Shown: positions 1-10,690 of the stretch, piece after piece
How positions within the stretch are numbered: the stretch's first letter is position 1
Layout: every line of letters starts with the position of its first letter
Assembly (NCBI GenBank): GCA_963718635.1
Contig: OY970367.1
Span: forward strand, 186,001 to 250,000
Reading direction: 5' to 3'
Origin: JAIOQJ01 sp963718635
Lineage (GTDB): Bacteria; Planctomycetota; Planctomycetia; Gemmatales; Gemmataceae
Length of the DNA: 64,000 bases
Notes under the pieces: model-generated
The model's input: only the letters and a program-made list of their open reading frames with translations
Databases searched by the model: none
Told to the model about the DNA's origin: nothing
Made by a program: the position numbers and the translations under genes

Positions 1-513
1 CCGAGCAAACCCCTTCGGACGTGCGATATGATCGCTCAAATGGTCCTGAGGAACTTCGCACTTAACAGTTCATTGGGCATCGAGTGCGACTGACGTTTGA
101 CATGATGAAGATTAATCGATCTCACCGACCGTGAAATGGCCTGGCAATCTTGTGTCGTTTTGGATGATTCTTCATTGATAGAGGTGTTCGCATTGCAACA
201 AAACAAAACCGCTAAGATTTAAGGTAGCGTTCGCTTGGCTGCCTGTTCAACTGCAGCGCCGGACCCTGGGCTGTCTGGGCGATCGCTGTCTGCTTTGTCG
301 CAAGCTGACACCACTTCCCCGAGAATGGCTCGAAAGCTCTCGGTCCAACTTCGGCGCTGGTAAGGCGCTGCCTAACGTTAAGCGGTTGCGAATGGATCGG
401 GAAGCCCCACACGGCAAGTTAGGCCGTGCCAATCAGGCCCGATGGCGGGCCAATTAGTAGGTAGCAGCAATCGGCATCGGCGCTATGAGCGATCCATATT
501 TGGAGCATACTCT
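1..513. other. no supported gene
   Basis: Only short overlapping open frames occur here on both strands, none with a recognisable domain or ribosome binding site. The stretch lies upstream of the sulfotransferase-like gene and may hold its promoter. I cannot point to a convincing promoter pair. Confidence 0.4.
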
Positions 514-1463
514 ATGAATGATCGCTCATTATTTCCTCTCCATATCAGAAGAGATGGATCAGGGTTCATCGCTGAAATGAGACAGATCGAAGCGTCAGAG
601 TTTCAGGATCCTTTCGTCGAGGAAACCGTCCGACGAGTCGCTGGGCTGAACGTACTGCAACCGATTGGGGGCTGTCGGCGCGGGATGGCGGCATAGAGGA
701 TCCGTGGCCTGCCGGGATCATCTACCATGTTTCGAAGTGCGGGTCCACGCTCGCGTCTCAACTGTTAAAGCGGGTGAGCGGAACGGTCGTGTATTCTCAA
801 CCGATGGCCTTGAATGACATCTTGATGCCCCCGCATCTCGGCACCCCCAGCGAGACGGTGGAGGCGTTGCGTTCACTTGGGAGGCTTCTTGCCCTCCACG
901 CACGGGGGAAGTACGTTTTAAAGGCGGAGAGCTGGAACGTCCTATTCTGTGACCTGTTGCAAGAGGCATTCCCGGCAACACCATGGGTGTTTTGCATTCG
1001 AGACCCCATAGATGTTGTGATATCCGTAATGGACGACCCCGAGCCGGTGGTGTGGTATAGACTGATGGGCTCGGTCGAAAACCCGTATCGGCCTTACCTC
1101 AGGCGCTCGCTGCCCGAGTCCGCAGACCGCGGCGAGTACATTTCCATTTTCTATGCTGAATTCTGTGATGCAATCGACAGGCTGCGTGGTAGCAACGGCA
1201 GGATCATCTGCTACGAGCAGTTCCCGCACGCCGTCTGGACGATGATCGCTCCGCATTTCGGGTTGGAACTGGCCTCAGCGGACTCGGCTTCCGTCGCCGA
1301 CGCCGCCAAATATTACTCGAAATCGACTCTGGGCGAGAAGACCCTCTTCCTCCCGGACACGGATCGCAAGCGTCAGCGAGCTAGCGGGGAAGTCAAGCAA
1401 GCTGCCGACGAATTCGCACGGCCCTCCTACGAACGTCTCCGGTCACTTCGGGCCGAAAGGTAG
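514..1463 (+). CDS. sulfotransferase-like P-loop protein, one frameshift near 655-662
   Basis: I infer a PAPS-type sulfotransferase-like fold. In the frame that ends at 1463 the translation around 715-765 reads HVSKCGSTLASQLLKR, which resembles the 5'-phosphosulfate-binding loop of these enzymes. Farther on, VFCIRDPIDVVISVM resembles the 3'-phosphate-binding R-DP-V motif. The N-terminal 50 or so residues (from the ATG at 514, with FVEETVRRVAG) lie in another frame that stops at 696. A one-base change between about 655 and 662, next to a G5 run, would join the two. Without it the translated part would begin near 774, after the binding loop, and would be inactive. The gene is followed after 5 bases by the adenylate-forming enzyme, so they are probably co-transcribed. 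The substrate cannot be inferred. Confidence 0.6.
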
Positions 1464-1468
1464 ATGAG

Positions 1469-2865
1469 ATGCACGAACATTCCACAGGAGTTGCGTTCTT
1501 ACCGACGGCCATGGACTGCAGCGCCACCCGCCTTTGGACACCCCAGAGGATGACCAGTCGCGCGGGCATGATTGGGGTTCTGCGGGGGCAACTGCAAGAA
1601 ACACAATGGATGCGGCCAACGGAACTTTCAGAGCGCCAGCACATCCAGCTCGCGCCTTTGCTAAACCACTTTGAGCGCCATTCGCCGTGGTTTCGTGACC
1701 GCCTTCACGCCTTCGGCCTGACTGTTTCAGTGCTGTCAACTCCGGACGGCTTCCGTCTTCTTCCTGCAATGACCAAGCGCGACATCCAGAACGCCTGCGG
1801 ATCATTGTTCGCAGACTATCTTCCGCCGAGCCATGGTCATCGCATATCCGCAAGAACATCTGGGTCAACCGGGGAACCGACTCTGATCTACCGAACTACG
1901 ATCAACGATAGCGACCTGATGGCGGCCATCCTGCGTGACCACGATTGGCACAGACGCGATTTTATGCGCGCGAGTGCGGGATCTGTACTCACTCCGGCAA
2001 CCCGATCCAGGAGCTTGACTGGGCGCACCCGTGAATCTGTTCTTTGACAGCTCGCCGTCGATGCAACTGCCACTATCATGGGACATTTCAGCGCTCAACA
2101 AGGCAATTCGTGATTTTCGGCCCGCCTACCTGCAGGTCTTTCCGAGCATCCTTAACAGCCTTCTGAACGATTGCAGTGAGCCAGCGATTCTGCACGAATC
2201 CGTTAGGGAGGTCCGGGTTTACGGCGAGACGCTATCTGCAGAATCCCGGCTTACTCACGCGAGCTCCTTCAAAGCTGCGCTCACGAACACATACAGCTCC
2301 ACAAGAGGCCGGATATATAGCGTGCCAGTGCCCCTCCAGCCATTATCTTCACGTTTGTTCTGAGTACCTGCTCGTTGAGTTGATCGACGACTCCGGTCGC
2401 CACTGCAACCCGGGGGAAGTCGGCCACGTTTTACTCACTGACCTGCGCAACTACGCCACTCCCTTAATTCGTTATGACATCGGCGACTATGCAGAGGCGG
2501 GCCCCGAGTGTCCCTGCGGGCGCGGATTGCCTACGCTTGCCGCCGTGCTCGGGCGACGACGTAACTTACTTCTTCTGCCAGACGGCCGGAAATGTTGGCC
2601 GCGGCTCGGCCACATCTTCAGAATGTTCGACCGCGTTTTCAAGACTCGGCAGTTCCAGGTGACACAACACGACCTCAATCACCTTGAAGTCCAGATTGTT
2701 TCGGCGTTGCCCCCGACCGCCGACCAAGTGGCATTTCTGAGACTTTTGTTCCATGACGCCACCGGATTCGACTTCATCGTCAGCGTCCGGCACTCATCCG
2801 ACCCGCTCTCGACCGAGCGGGGCAAGAAACACGAAGATTTCAAAAATTTACTTCTTTCTGGCTAG
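1469..2865 (+). pseudogene. PaaK-like adenylate-forming enzyme, split in three frames
   Basis: The three consecutive frames (1469-about 2020, 2031-about 2310, about 2310-2865) together read as one phenylacetate-CoA ligase/CapK-like protein of about 460 residues. Visible marks are the ATP-binding loop ARTSGSTGEPTLIYR in the first part, YLQVFPSIL in the second, and RYDIGDYAEAGPECPCGRG in the third, which is the adenylation core with a cysteine cluster typical of the PaaK group. Such enzymes activate a carboxylic acid with ATP. Two frameshifts break the gene, near 2010-2031 and 2300-2315. They could be real decay or sequencing error. It sits between a sulfotransferase-like gene and a methyltransferase gene, which suggests a small secondary-metabolite or surface-modification cluster. 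Confidence 0.65.
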
Positions 2866-2886
2866 TGTTTTGACGCGTCGCCCGCG

Positions 2887-3711
2887 TTGTTGATCAATAG
2901 AACAGCCCGTCCTGTCGATTCGGCCCGCTCAAGCCTTCCGCACCGCCCGGGCAGACCGCTGAAGTCCATCACGAACTACCCCCACGCCGTTGCCACTCTC
3001 AAACCACAATTACTCGCTATGCATCACTCCGCCAGCTTACTATACCATCAGAAGTCCGTCCTGAGTGAGAATATTATCAGCTACGTCCGCGCGACAGGAT
3101 CTCAATCTCTCCTCGACATAGGTGCAGGCTCAGTTGAGATGGCGTTGGCACTTTCGCGATCGGTTCCCCGCTACCGCGCCGTTGAGCGCGACCCTCACCT
3201 CGCTGCAGATTTGGCGCAGGCTGGCCTGGACGTTGTGCATGGCGAGTTTCCCCTACCCGCTGAAGACACCTTTGACTTAGTCCTGTCATCTCATTCCGTC
3301 CCCGAGGATTCGCTTCAACAGTACCTGCCGTTCCTTTCGGCATGCTGGACGTCTACGAGTGCCCGTGGCAGTTTACTAATAATCACTTTTAAGGGCAGTA
3401 AGGGTGACTTGGCAGAAGTCCAACGAGAAGTGATTGGGCGGGGGTTCGGGGCCAGTCCCGAGTTGGAGGTCATTCTGGATAGTTGCGCACGATTCGGCGA
3501 GACCCGCGTCGAACGCGTGAACAGTTACATCGAGTCGTCGCATGCCGACGAACTTGTACGATTTCTAACTCGTTGGCTTTCGGCGAGCGAGGATGAGATG
3601 GCGTCCGCATACGATCAACTTCTCAAGATTATCACAACTCGTTACAAGGTACGGGATAAGTTATTCGTGTTCCCAACAGAGCATCTGTTCATAAGTTGCC
3701 ACAGGAGGTAG
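2887..3711 (+). CDS. SAM-dependent methyltransferase-like protein
   Basis: A class I methyltransferase fold is indicated by SLLDIGAGSVEMALALS (motif I, glycine-rich loop). An acidic residue follows at the end of the second strand (YRAVERDPHLAADL), and TFDLVLSSHSV resembles motif IV. The frame is open from a TTG at 2887, but the ATG at 3019 (MHHSASLL) is a more natural start because conserved sequence begins around there. The methyl acceptor is unknown. It lies 21 bases after the adenylate-forming gene on the same strand and is probably the last member of that cluster. Confidence 0.65.
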   Translation: MLINRTARPVDSARSSLPHRPGRPLKSITNYPHAVATLKPQLLAMHHSASLLYHQKSVLSENIISYVRATGSQSLLDIGAGSVEMALALSRSVPRYRAVERDPHLAADLAQAGLDVVHGEFPLPAEDTFDLVLSSHSVPEDSLQQYLPFLSACWTSTSARGSLLIITFKGSKGDLAEVQREVIGRGFGASPELEVILDSCARFGETRVERVNSYIESSHADELVRFLTRWLSASEDEMASAYDQLLKIITTRYKVRDKLFVFPTEHLFISCHRR

Positions 3712-4188
3712 CTTCGAAACGCACTCGGTTGCTGAACTGATGACCACTCACCGCCGGTTACGCGTGAATTGCATGATCGTTCCGGAAAGCTTCATCTTGA
3801 ACAACGCGAAGCCTGTTCTGTTGATCAGGCGCTGGGGCCCACACGATTTGCCATACTCAGTCACCGTCAAGAGCCACCTTCCGGGCGGCACACTATTGCC
3901 ACGTCACACCTGCGCGCTGGGCAATCCTCGTTGGCATCGGCACCTCGGCAGTTTCTATCATTCTAAGTGGGATACCAGTCTGAAAGTAACATTCCGGCAT
4001 AGTATTTGCGCACGCCCTTCAAATCGCATTGGCTAAGACGAATGCCTGATATGACGACTTACGATTAGCTAGGTTCGCATCCTAATAATTGTTATTTTGC
4101 GCCTTCGGTCCGACACACTACGGGCGGTGTGACCAATACACGCAGCGATCACGTCACTTCGCCGCGAACCGCCAGCACTCCCTAGCGC
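3712..4188. other. intergenic, no supported gene
   Basis: A 98-codon plus-strand frame (3740-4036) is open here, but it has no recognisable domain, no good ribosome binding site and an unconvincing composition, so I do not call it. The stretch separates the plus-strand cluster from the convergent protease gene. Confidence 0.4.
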
Positions 4189-4848
4189 TTAACCAACCAA
4201 ATGCGCTTTAATGGCCGCCTTGAGACCGGTAATGTCCGCCATGACCGGAAGGTGGAGGGGGATGGACTCGAAACCGCTTGGGGCAGAAATAACCTCCCTC
4301 GCCTGCACAATCAATCCTACCAAGCCGTTATTTTGCAAGAACGACGGGCTGCCGCTAAACCCCGGATCGCAGAGAGATGCAGAAAGTGCCCACCAGTAAA
4401 CCGGGTGAGGCCGTTCTACAAGACGGAAAGCCAAGTGGGCCCCAGCGAAGTGCGTGTACATATGCGGACCGCCACCGTCAGGATCGGTTCGGTGAAGATA
4501 GGAAAGGAACCCGACCTTTGAACCGAGATTCGGCCGCGCCGCTAGAATCTCCGGATACTTTGGTGGCGCAGGCCAAAGCTCGTGTGCCTCGATCAGGTCG
4601 GTCGCTCGCAACAGGCAGACATCATGGTTAGGGTAAGCTTCTTCAAGTTCGCACCGAAATATACCGTCGTACTTCAACACCGACGAGTGGCCGTACTCCT
4701 CGACAAGCTTGAGGTGGTTGTGGTGGGCGGTCAAGATGTGCGTTGCGGACAGCAGGCACCCCATGCCTCGCATCGCTGCGACGACGACGTGCTCCCCGCC
4801 GACTTGGCAGAGACTTCGGGTGTAGAAGGTGCAGGCGTTCTCAAACAC
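4189..4848 (-). CDS. trypsin-like serine protease (S1 fold)
   Basis: This is a 219-residue protein with the three catalytic signatures of chymotrypsin-fold proteases in the right order: histidine in GCLLSATHILTAHHNH (about residues 30-45), aspartate in PNHDVCLLRATD (about 75-86), and serine in DPGFSGSPSFL (about 165-175, GxSGSP). No signal peptide or membrane segment is seen, so it is probably cytoplasmic, as are the stand-alone trypsin-like proteins found with bacterial defence and signalling genes. No partner gene is obvious next to it. The next minus-strand gene upstream is an 80-residue unknown protein. Confidence 0.75.
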   Translation of the reverse strand: MFENACTFYTRSLCQVGGEHVVVAAMRGMGCLLSATHILTAHHNHLKLVEEYGHSSVLKYDGIFRCELEEAYPNHDVCLLRATDLIEAHELWPAPPKYPEILAARPNLGSKVGFLSYLHRTDPDGGGPHMYTHFAGAHLAFRLVERPHPVYWWALSASLCDPGFSGSPSFLQNNGLVGLIVQAREVISAPSGFESIPLHLPVMADITGLKAAIKAHLVG

Positions 4849-5045
4849 AGGCTCGTCCCTCCCTCGACCTTGTCTTCTAGTCCTGTTAATCTACCGCGCC
4901 GCCCATCCCCTGCCAACGTCGCGTGCAAGCTCTTGCGCGCGTCGGTCCAACCCACGGACGCGAGTTTGCAACCGAAGCACAGTGCGACATTTCCGTATGT
5001 CGAACAACAGGGGCACGAACTAGCATTGCTGGCGTCGGGCAGCGA

Positions 5046-5288
5046 TCACTTCCCAATGAAATGCTCGCACCGGCACGGTCGTTTCTTAGTCTGCCTTGCC
5101 TGTAATTGCGCCTCGCAAATCTGCTTCGTTTTTTCAAGTTCGGTGAGCGGACCAGCCAACCGATGGCGGATGCCTTGCACGAATTTGCGGTCGAAAGCTG
5201 GGTCGTACTGGAGCCGCTCGCAAAAATCGGCCAGGTCCTGAATCCGGCGGATTGCGGCGTCGAGCTTCCAGTAATCTTCCAGTCGCAT
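5046..5288 (-). CDS. small cysteine-ended hypothetical protein
   Basis: An 80-residue protein from the ATG at 5288 (MRLEDYWKLDAAIRRIQDLA) to KKRPCRCEHFIGK. It is predicted helical, with a Cys-x-Cys-x-x-His tail that could bind metal. A longer upstream extension of the frame is arginine-rich and looks spurious. Its start lies only 30 bases from the first possible start of the divergent giant methylase-helicase gene, so the two may share a control region. Family not recognised. Confidence 0.45.
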   Translation of the reverse strand: MRLEDYWKLDAAIRRIQDLADFCERLQYDPAFDRKFVQGIRHRLAGPLTELEKTKQICEAQLQARQTKKRPCRCEHFIGK

Positions 5289-5317
5289 GGCTCGAGAGTA
5301 GCAGGTAGAGTCGGTAC

Positions 5318-8300
5318 GTGAGCCCGAAAGAGCTTCCCGACGACGAGCCGACTGCCGACGTGCCGCGCATCTGGCGACAGGGCGTTCTCGAATTCCGATC
5401 TGAAATGGACCGGACGCACACGCCTTCCGACCCACTTCAGAGCGAGGCCGAAGCTTCACCCCCCTGCAACAGCGGCGTTCAGTCACGGCCGGACCGAGCC
5501 CGCATCAAGACGGCGCGCGATGTGCGGTCGCTCTTCGACTTCGTTTCCAGTGAACCAGACATTGCAGAGCCGCCGGCGCCGGAACCGGAAGCAAGGCCGC
5601 CGCTAGAACCTGCACCCTTTATCGTTGCCACAGGTGAAAAAGCGAAGGCACACGATATCGTCGCCGCCATCCGCACGCTCAAGACGATCGAGCGCGAACG
5701 ACGTGCGGCCACTTCCGAGGAGCGACAGACTCTCGCCCGCTTTGCGGGCTTTGGTCCCGTTGCCCTGTCAATCTTTCCCGATCCGGTTACCGGCCGCTAC
5801 AAGGATTCGAGCTGGCAAGCCATTGGTGAAGAGTTGAAAGCGTTGACGACAACCGCGGAATACGACAGTGCCAAGCGCACCACCTTCAACGCGTTTTACA
5901 CGTCGCCGACCGCCATCGCGGCCATGCACGACGCGATTTGTCGCTTGGGAATCCCCTCGAACGGTATCCTTTTGGAGCCTGGTTGTGGAACGGGCAACTT
6001 CGTGAGCCTGGCGCCGCATGGAATGCGATTCATCGGCATCGAGATGGACTCGATCTCCGGCCGCATCGCCAAGGCGCTCCACCCCGATCAGGACATCCGC
6101 ATCGAGAACTTTCGCGATACGCGCCTGTCCGATGAAAGCATCAATGGAGTCATCGGCAACGTGCCGTTCGCCGACCTGAAGCTTGATTATCGCGGGCACC
6201 GACTGTCGCTGCACGACTTCTTTTTCGCCAAGTCGATCGACGCTCTCAAGCCCGGCGGTGTGCTGGCGCTGGTCACCACACACTTCACGCTCGACAAGCA
6301 GAACGCCGCCATCCGCGAGTACCTGGCCGCCAAGGCGGATTTTGCCGGCGCGATCCGGCTGCCTTCTGACGCGTTCAAGCGCCAAGGCACGAGCGTGGTG
6401 ACCGATATCGTTTTCATGCGGAAGCGTTCGCTCGATGAGCCTCCGAACCATGCCGACCCCGAATGGCTCGGCGTGGCGCCCTTGACCGTCGAAGACGTGG
6501 AGGTTTCGATCAATCGGTATTTTCTCCATCATCCCGAGATGGTGCTGGGCGCCTGGAGCCGCAAGGACACGCTTTATGGCGAGGGGTACAGCGTCATCGG
6601 CAACGGCGATCTGGGCAGCCAACTCCGCGAGGCGATTCAGCGCTTGCCGCAATTCACTTCGCAGCACGCATCGGCAGCTCCTGCAGAGCCCACCCCAGCT
6701 TTCACACCCCCTCCGCCGGAACGCCATATCACTGGAGGCAGCTTTTTCATCGACGATCACCGCGTCATCTGCCAGTTGATCGATGGGCAAGCCGTTCCGG
6801 TTGTCTACGGAGGCGCGACGCTCCGGGCCGGCGGAGCCATGACGGGCCGACGCTTGGCCGCCTTGATCCGGCTGCGCGACCGGGCTCGCCGCGTCCTGCA
6901 ATCGCAGAATGAAGCCTGGCCCGAAGCAGACCGCAACGAGGCCCGCCGGGAACTCAATTGGGCCTACGACTGGTTTGTCGGCGCCTACGGCCCGATCAAC
7001 AAGACCACGACGAGCGAGACGGCCGAGGGCGGCGTCATCCGCCGCATGCCCAATCTCGTCAAGTTCCGCGAGGATCCGGACGCGATGCTCGTCATGTCGC
7101 TGGAGAATTACGACGAGGCCACGGGCAAGGCCGCCAAGGCTGCCATCATGAATAAGGACGTGGTGGGCAAGAACCCGCCCATCACGTCGGTCAGGAGTGC
7201 CGAGGAAGGGTTGCTGGTCTCACTCGATCAGCGGGGAACGGTCGATGTGCCATTCATCGCCACGCTCTACGGCAAGCCCGAGCAACAGGTTCTTACCGAG
7301 CTGGGCGATCTCATCTTTCACGATCCGGAGTCGGAATCCTGGCAGACGGCCGACGCCTATCTTTCGGGCAATGTGCGGGCCAAGCTCGCCGCCGTCCTCA
7401 ATGCCGGCCCAGAATACGCCCGCAACGCCGAGACGCTGCGTGCCGTTCAGCCGGATGACGTGCTCCCCGGCGACATCGATGCCAATCTCGCGGCACCGTG
7501 GATTCCCGAGAGCGACATCCAGGCCTTTGCTGCCGAACTCTTCCACGTCGAGCCGACCGCAATCCAGGTCGGACATCTGCCAAAGGATGCCGTCTGGAGC
7601 ATCGGGGCCGACGCGATGGCGGAGCGCTCAGTTGCCGCCACGTCCGAATTCGGCACGCCCCGTGCCGGCGGAGCTTGGCTTCTGGAACTGGCGCTCAACA
7701 TGAAGACCCCCGTCATCTACGACACGGTCAGGATCGGCGACCGCGAGGAGCGTATCGTCAACCAGGAAGCCACGCTGGCTGCGCGCGAGAAGCAAAAGCT
7801 CATCAAGGAGTGGTTCCGCGCCTGGCTCTTCAGCGATGCCGAGCGCACCGAACGGCTCGTCCGCGTCTACAACGACACGTACAACAATTTGCGCCCGCGC
7901 CTTTTCGACGGCTCGCACCTCGATTTCCCCGGAATCAACCAGACCATCCGTCTTCAGGCTCACCAGCGGCATGCCGTCTGGCGCTGCATGACGTCCGGCA
8001 ACACGCTGCTTGCCCAGGCCGTCGGCGCGGGCAAGACCTTCACGATGGCGGCCACCGGCATGAAGATGAGGCAGGCGGGCCTCATCCAGAAGCCGATGTA
8101 CGTTGTGCCCAACCACCTGCTGGAGCAATTCGGCCGCGAGTTCATGCACCTGTACCCCGATGCCCGGCTGCTCATCGCCGGCAAGGAGGACCTGACGCGA
8201 CAACGCCGCAAGCACTTGACCGCCAAGATCGCCAGCGGCGAATGGGACGGTATCATCGTCACGCACAGTTCCTTTGAACGCATCGGCATGTCACGCGACT

Positions 8301-10570
8301 ACCAAGAGCAGTTCCTCAAGCAGCAGATCCAGGAGTACGAGCAACTCCTTTGCGAGGGCGATGGCGCCAGCGCTGGCGCTGTTCGCGCCCACCGCAATCT
8401 CATCAAGACCATCGAAAAACAGAAAGCCGCCCGTGAAGAAAAACTGAAGGACTTGCTCGCCGAGGAAAAGAAAGATGACGGGCTCGTATTTGACGAGCTT
8501 GGAGTGGATCATGTCTTCATCGACGAGGCGCAGTATTACAAGAACCTCGAAACACCGACCAAGATGGAACGGGTCGCCGGCATTCAGACCGGTGGCAGTG
8601 AACGCGCTTTCGACGTGTTCATGAAGGCCCGTTACCTGCACGAGCGCCATCCCGGCCACGGCGTCACCTTCGCCACCGGCACGCCGATTTCGAACACCAT
8701 GGTCGAGCTATACACAATGCAGCGATTCCTCGATCCCGAGGGCCTGCGTCAGCGCGGCCTGGAGCATTTCGACGCATGGGCGGCCACGTTCGGCGAAGTG
8801 ATCGACACGATGGAAATTGCCCCGGACGGGGCAACGCTTCGGCCCCGGAGCCGCTTCGCCCGGTTCACCAACCTGCCCGAACTCCAGCAGATGTTTCGGG
8901 CCTTCGCCGACGTGCAGACGGCCGAGATGCTCGATCTGCCACGGCCCCGCCTCGAAAGCGGCAAGCCGATCGTCGTCGCTTGCCCCATGTCCGAGGAGCA
9001 GCAGGCCCTCCAGATGGAACTGGTGGAACGCTACGAACGGCTTCGGTCGCAGAAGGTCGATCCACGCGAAGACAATGCGCTGGCTATTACCACCGACGGA
9101 CGCAAGCTCGCCATCAACGCTCGAATGCTCTCCGCCACGGCACCTGATTACCCCGGATCGAAAGTCAATGCGCTGGTCGAGACTGTCGCGACAATCTGGA
9201 ACCGGACCAAAGCGAGCCGAGGAGCGCAGCTGGTCTTCAGCGATATGAGTGTTCACCCGACGCCCTGGGGCTACTCGGCTTACGACGAAGTTGCCAGCAA
9301 GTTGGTCGCCCACGGCATCCCCCGCGACCAGATCGCCGCCATTGGAGAAGCCGACTCGGACGCCAAGAAGCAGTCGCTGTTCGAACGGGTTCGCAACGGA
9401 CAGGTGCGGGTGCTGCTGGGCAGCACGCAGAAGATGGGCACTGGCACGAACGTCCAGAAGCGCCTGGTCGCGCTACATCATCTCGATGCTCCCTGGAAGC
9501 CGGCCGAGGTGGAACAACGCGAGGGCCGCATCCTCCGCCAGGGCAACGAGAACGAGGAAGTCGCGATCTATCGCTATGTGACTACCGGAAGTTTCGATTC
9601 GTATATGTGGCAGGCCCTGGAAACAAAGGCTCGTTTTATCGGCCAGGTTATCTCAGGCCAAAACACGGCCCGCCGAGCCGAAGACATCGGCGGTCAGGAA
9701 CTCTCGTATGCCGAGGTCAAGGCGATTGCGTCCGGCAACCCGGCGATCCTGACCCTCGCCGAGGCCGATGCCGAGTTGCAACGACTCTCGGTCCTGAAGA
9801 GAAATCACCTTGATGAACAATACGTCGCGCGCCGCAGCATCCGCGATTTACCGGCGACCATTGCCAGTCTGTCCGAGCGTTTGGCCAATCTCACGACGGA
9901 TCAGGCCGCGATCGCCGCCCATGCCGGCGCGCCGATGTTGGTCAGCGGCCGACCGTGCTCCCGCGATGACGCCATCGCCCTTTTGGCCGGCCAACTGGAT
10001 GCCTTGCCCCGGAACGTACGAGATCAGGGCCGTTTTCCTCTTGGCATTTATTGCGGTTTGCGCTTCGGATTGGTTCTTTATCCGCAATGGACGCCCGAGG
10101 TGTACTTGGAAGGCGCCACGACGCGTCAATCCATGCTTTCCCGCGAACACCACGGCCCGCGCGCGGTCCTGAACGCGGTGGAACGCTTGGCAGGCGCCTA
10201 CGGCTCCGAATGCGACCGCATTCGGCAAGACCTCGCGATCGCCCAATCACAGCTTCGCGATTATCAAGCCCGCCTCGGCAAGCCCTTCCGCCACGAGGCC
10301 GTTCTGTCCGAAATGACCACGTTGCGCGACCAGCTAAAAGCCTGCCTCTCCGGAACGAACCAAGAACCGACCGCCGAACCGCGGCCAAGCGTTTCCGAAC
10401 TCGCGAAACAGATCAAGGCGCTCAAAGCCACGACCACGATAGAGGCCACGCCCGAGCGAGCTGGCAAACGCAATATCTCCGCAGAAGAGCCAGTCAGCAC
10501 GCGCATCCGCAGGCGGATGGAGGCGATGCTGGTGTCTGAGGGGTCGATCAACGCCGACGATGCCGAATAG
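5318..10570 (+). CDS. giant N6-adenine methylase-like/SNF2-like helicase fusion of mobile elements
   Basis: A 1750-residue protein. Residues about 180-350 form a Rossmann methylase domain with LLEPGCGTGNF (motif I, near 219) and GNVPFADLKLD (motif IV, near 278). The usual NPPY/F is NVPF here, so methylation activity is doubtful. A helicase core follows with AVGAGKTFTMAA (near 900), FIDEAQYYKNL (near 1065), TFATGTPISNT, and the arginine-finger region EQREGRILRQGNE (near 1400). The tail is charged and helical. Proteins of this shape are carried by plasmids, phages and conjugative elements, and are thought to act on DNA during transfer or to counter restriction. The frame opens at GTG 5318. The ATG at 5405 (MDRTHTPSD) is an alternative that leaves room for a promoter. 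No frameshift is seen over more than 5 kb. Confidence 0.85.
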   Translation: MSPKELPDDEPTADVPRIWRQGVLEFRSEMDRTHTPSDPLQSEAEASPPCNSGVQSRPDRARIKTARDVRSLFDFVSSEPDIAEPPAPEPEARPPLEPAPFIVATGEKAKAHDIVAAIRTLKTIERERRAATSEERQTLARFAGFGPVALSIFPDPVTGRYKDSSWQAIGEELKALTTTAEYDSAKRTTFNAFYTSPTAIAAMHDAICRLGIPSNGILLEPGCGTGNFVSLAPHGMRFIGIEMDSISGRIAKALHPDQDIRIENFRDTRLSDESINGVIGNVPFADLKLDYRGHRLSLHDFFFAKSIDALKPGGVLALVTTHFTLDKQNAAIREYLAAKADFAGAIRLPSDAFKRQGTSVVTDIVFMRKRSLDEPPNHADPEWLGVAPLTVEDVEVSINRYFLHHPEMVLGAWSRKDTLYGEGYSVIGNGDLGSQLREAIQRLPQFTSQHASAAPAEPTPAFTPPPPERHITGGSFFIDDHRVICQLIDGQAVPVVYGGATLRAGGAMTGRRLAALIRLRDRARRVLQSQNEAWPEADRNEARRELNWAYDWFVGAYGPINKTTTSETAEGGVIRRMPNLVKFREDPDAMLVMSLENYDEATGKAAKAAIMNKDVVGKNPPITSVRSAEEGLLVSLDQRGTVDVPFIATLYGKPEQQVLTELGDLIFHDPESESWQTADAYLSGNVRAKLAAVLNAGPEYARNAETLRAVQPDDVLPGDIDANLAAPWIPESDIQAFAAELFHVEPTAIQVGHLPKDAVWSIGADAMAERSVAATSEFGTPRAGGAWLLELALNMKTPVIYDTVRIGDREERIVNQEATLAAREKQKLIKEWFRAWLFSDAERTERLVRVYNDTYNNLRPRLFDGSHLDFPGINQTIRLQAHQRHAVWRCMTSGNTLLAQAVGAGKTFTMAATGMKMRQAGLIQKPMYVVPNHLLEQFGREFMHLYPDARLLIAGKEDLTRQRRKHLTAKIASGEWDGIIVTHSSFERIGMSRDYQEQFLKQQIQEYEQLLCEGDGASAGAVRAHRNLIKTIEKQKAAREEKLKDLLAEEKKDDGLVFDELGVDHVFIDEAQYYKNLETPTKMERVAGIQTGGSERAFDVFMKARYLHERHPGHGVTFATGTPISNTMVELYTMQRFLDPEGLRQRGLEHFDAWAATFGEVIDTMEIAPDGATLRPRSRFARFTNLPELQQMFRAFADVQTAEMLDLPRPRLESGKPIVVACPMSEEQQALQMELVERYERLRSQKVDPREDNALAITTDGRKLAINARMLSATAPDYPGSKVNALVETVATIWNRTKASRGAQLVFSDMSVHPTPWGYSAYDEVASKLVAHGIPRDQIAAIGEADSDAKKQSLFERVRNGQVRVLLGSTQKMGTGTNVQKRLVALHHLDAPWKPAEVEQREGRILRQGNENEEVAIYRYVTTGSFDSYMWQALETKARFIGQVISGQNTARRAEDIGGQELSYAEVKAIASGNPAILTLAEADAELQRLSVLKRNHLDEQYVARRSIRDLPATIASLSERLANLTTDQAAIAAHAGAPMLVSGRPCSRDDAIALLAGQLDALPRNVRDQGRFPLGIYCGLRFGLVLYPQWTPEVYLEGATTRQSMLSREHHGPRAVLNAVERLAGAYGSECDRIRQDLAIAQSQLRDYQARLGKPFRHEAVLSEMTTLRDQLKACLSGTNQEPTAEPRPSVSELAKQIKALKATTTIEATPERAGKRNISAEEPVSTRIRRRMEAMLVSEGSINADDAE

Positions 10571-10690
10571 GTAGTAGGGATACTGGCCGGGGTGTGTATA
10601 TGCTAACGTTGTAGACGAATGACCAAATTCACGAATGCGTCATATTTCGGCGCATCGCACTTTCCCCAGGCCGATTGGCGATTGTTGCCG

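Noticed and set aside
3740..4036. A 98-codon plus-strand frame
   Set aside because: No ribosome site, no domain, and composition like shadow frames elsewhere in the window.
5768..6901. A 377-codon minus-strand open frame
   Set aside because: It is entirely antisense to the giant methylase-helicase, with no domain, and its length is explained by the high GC content.
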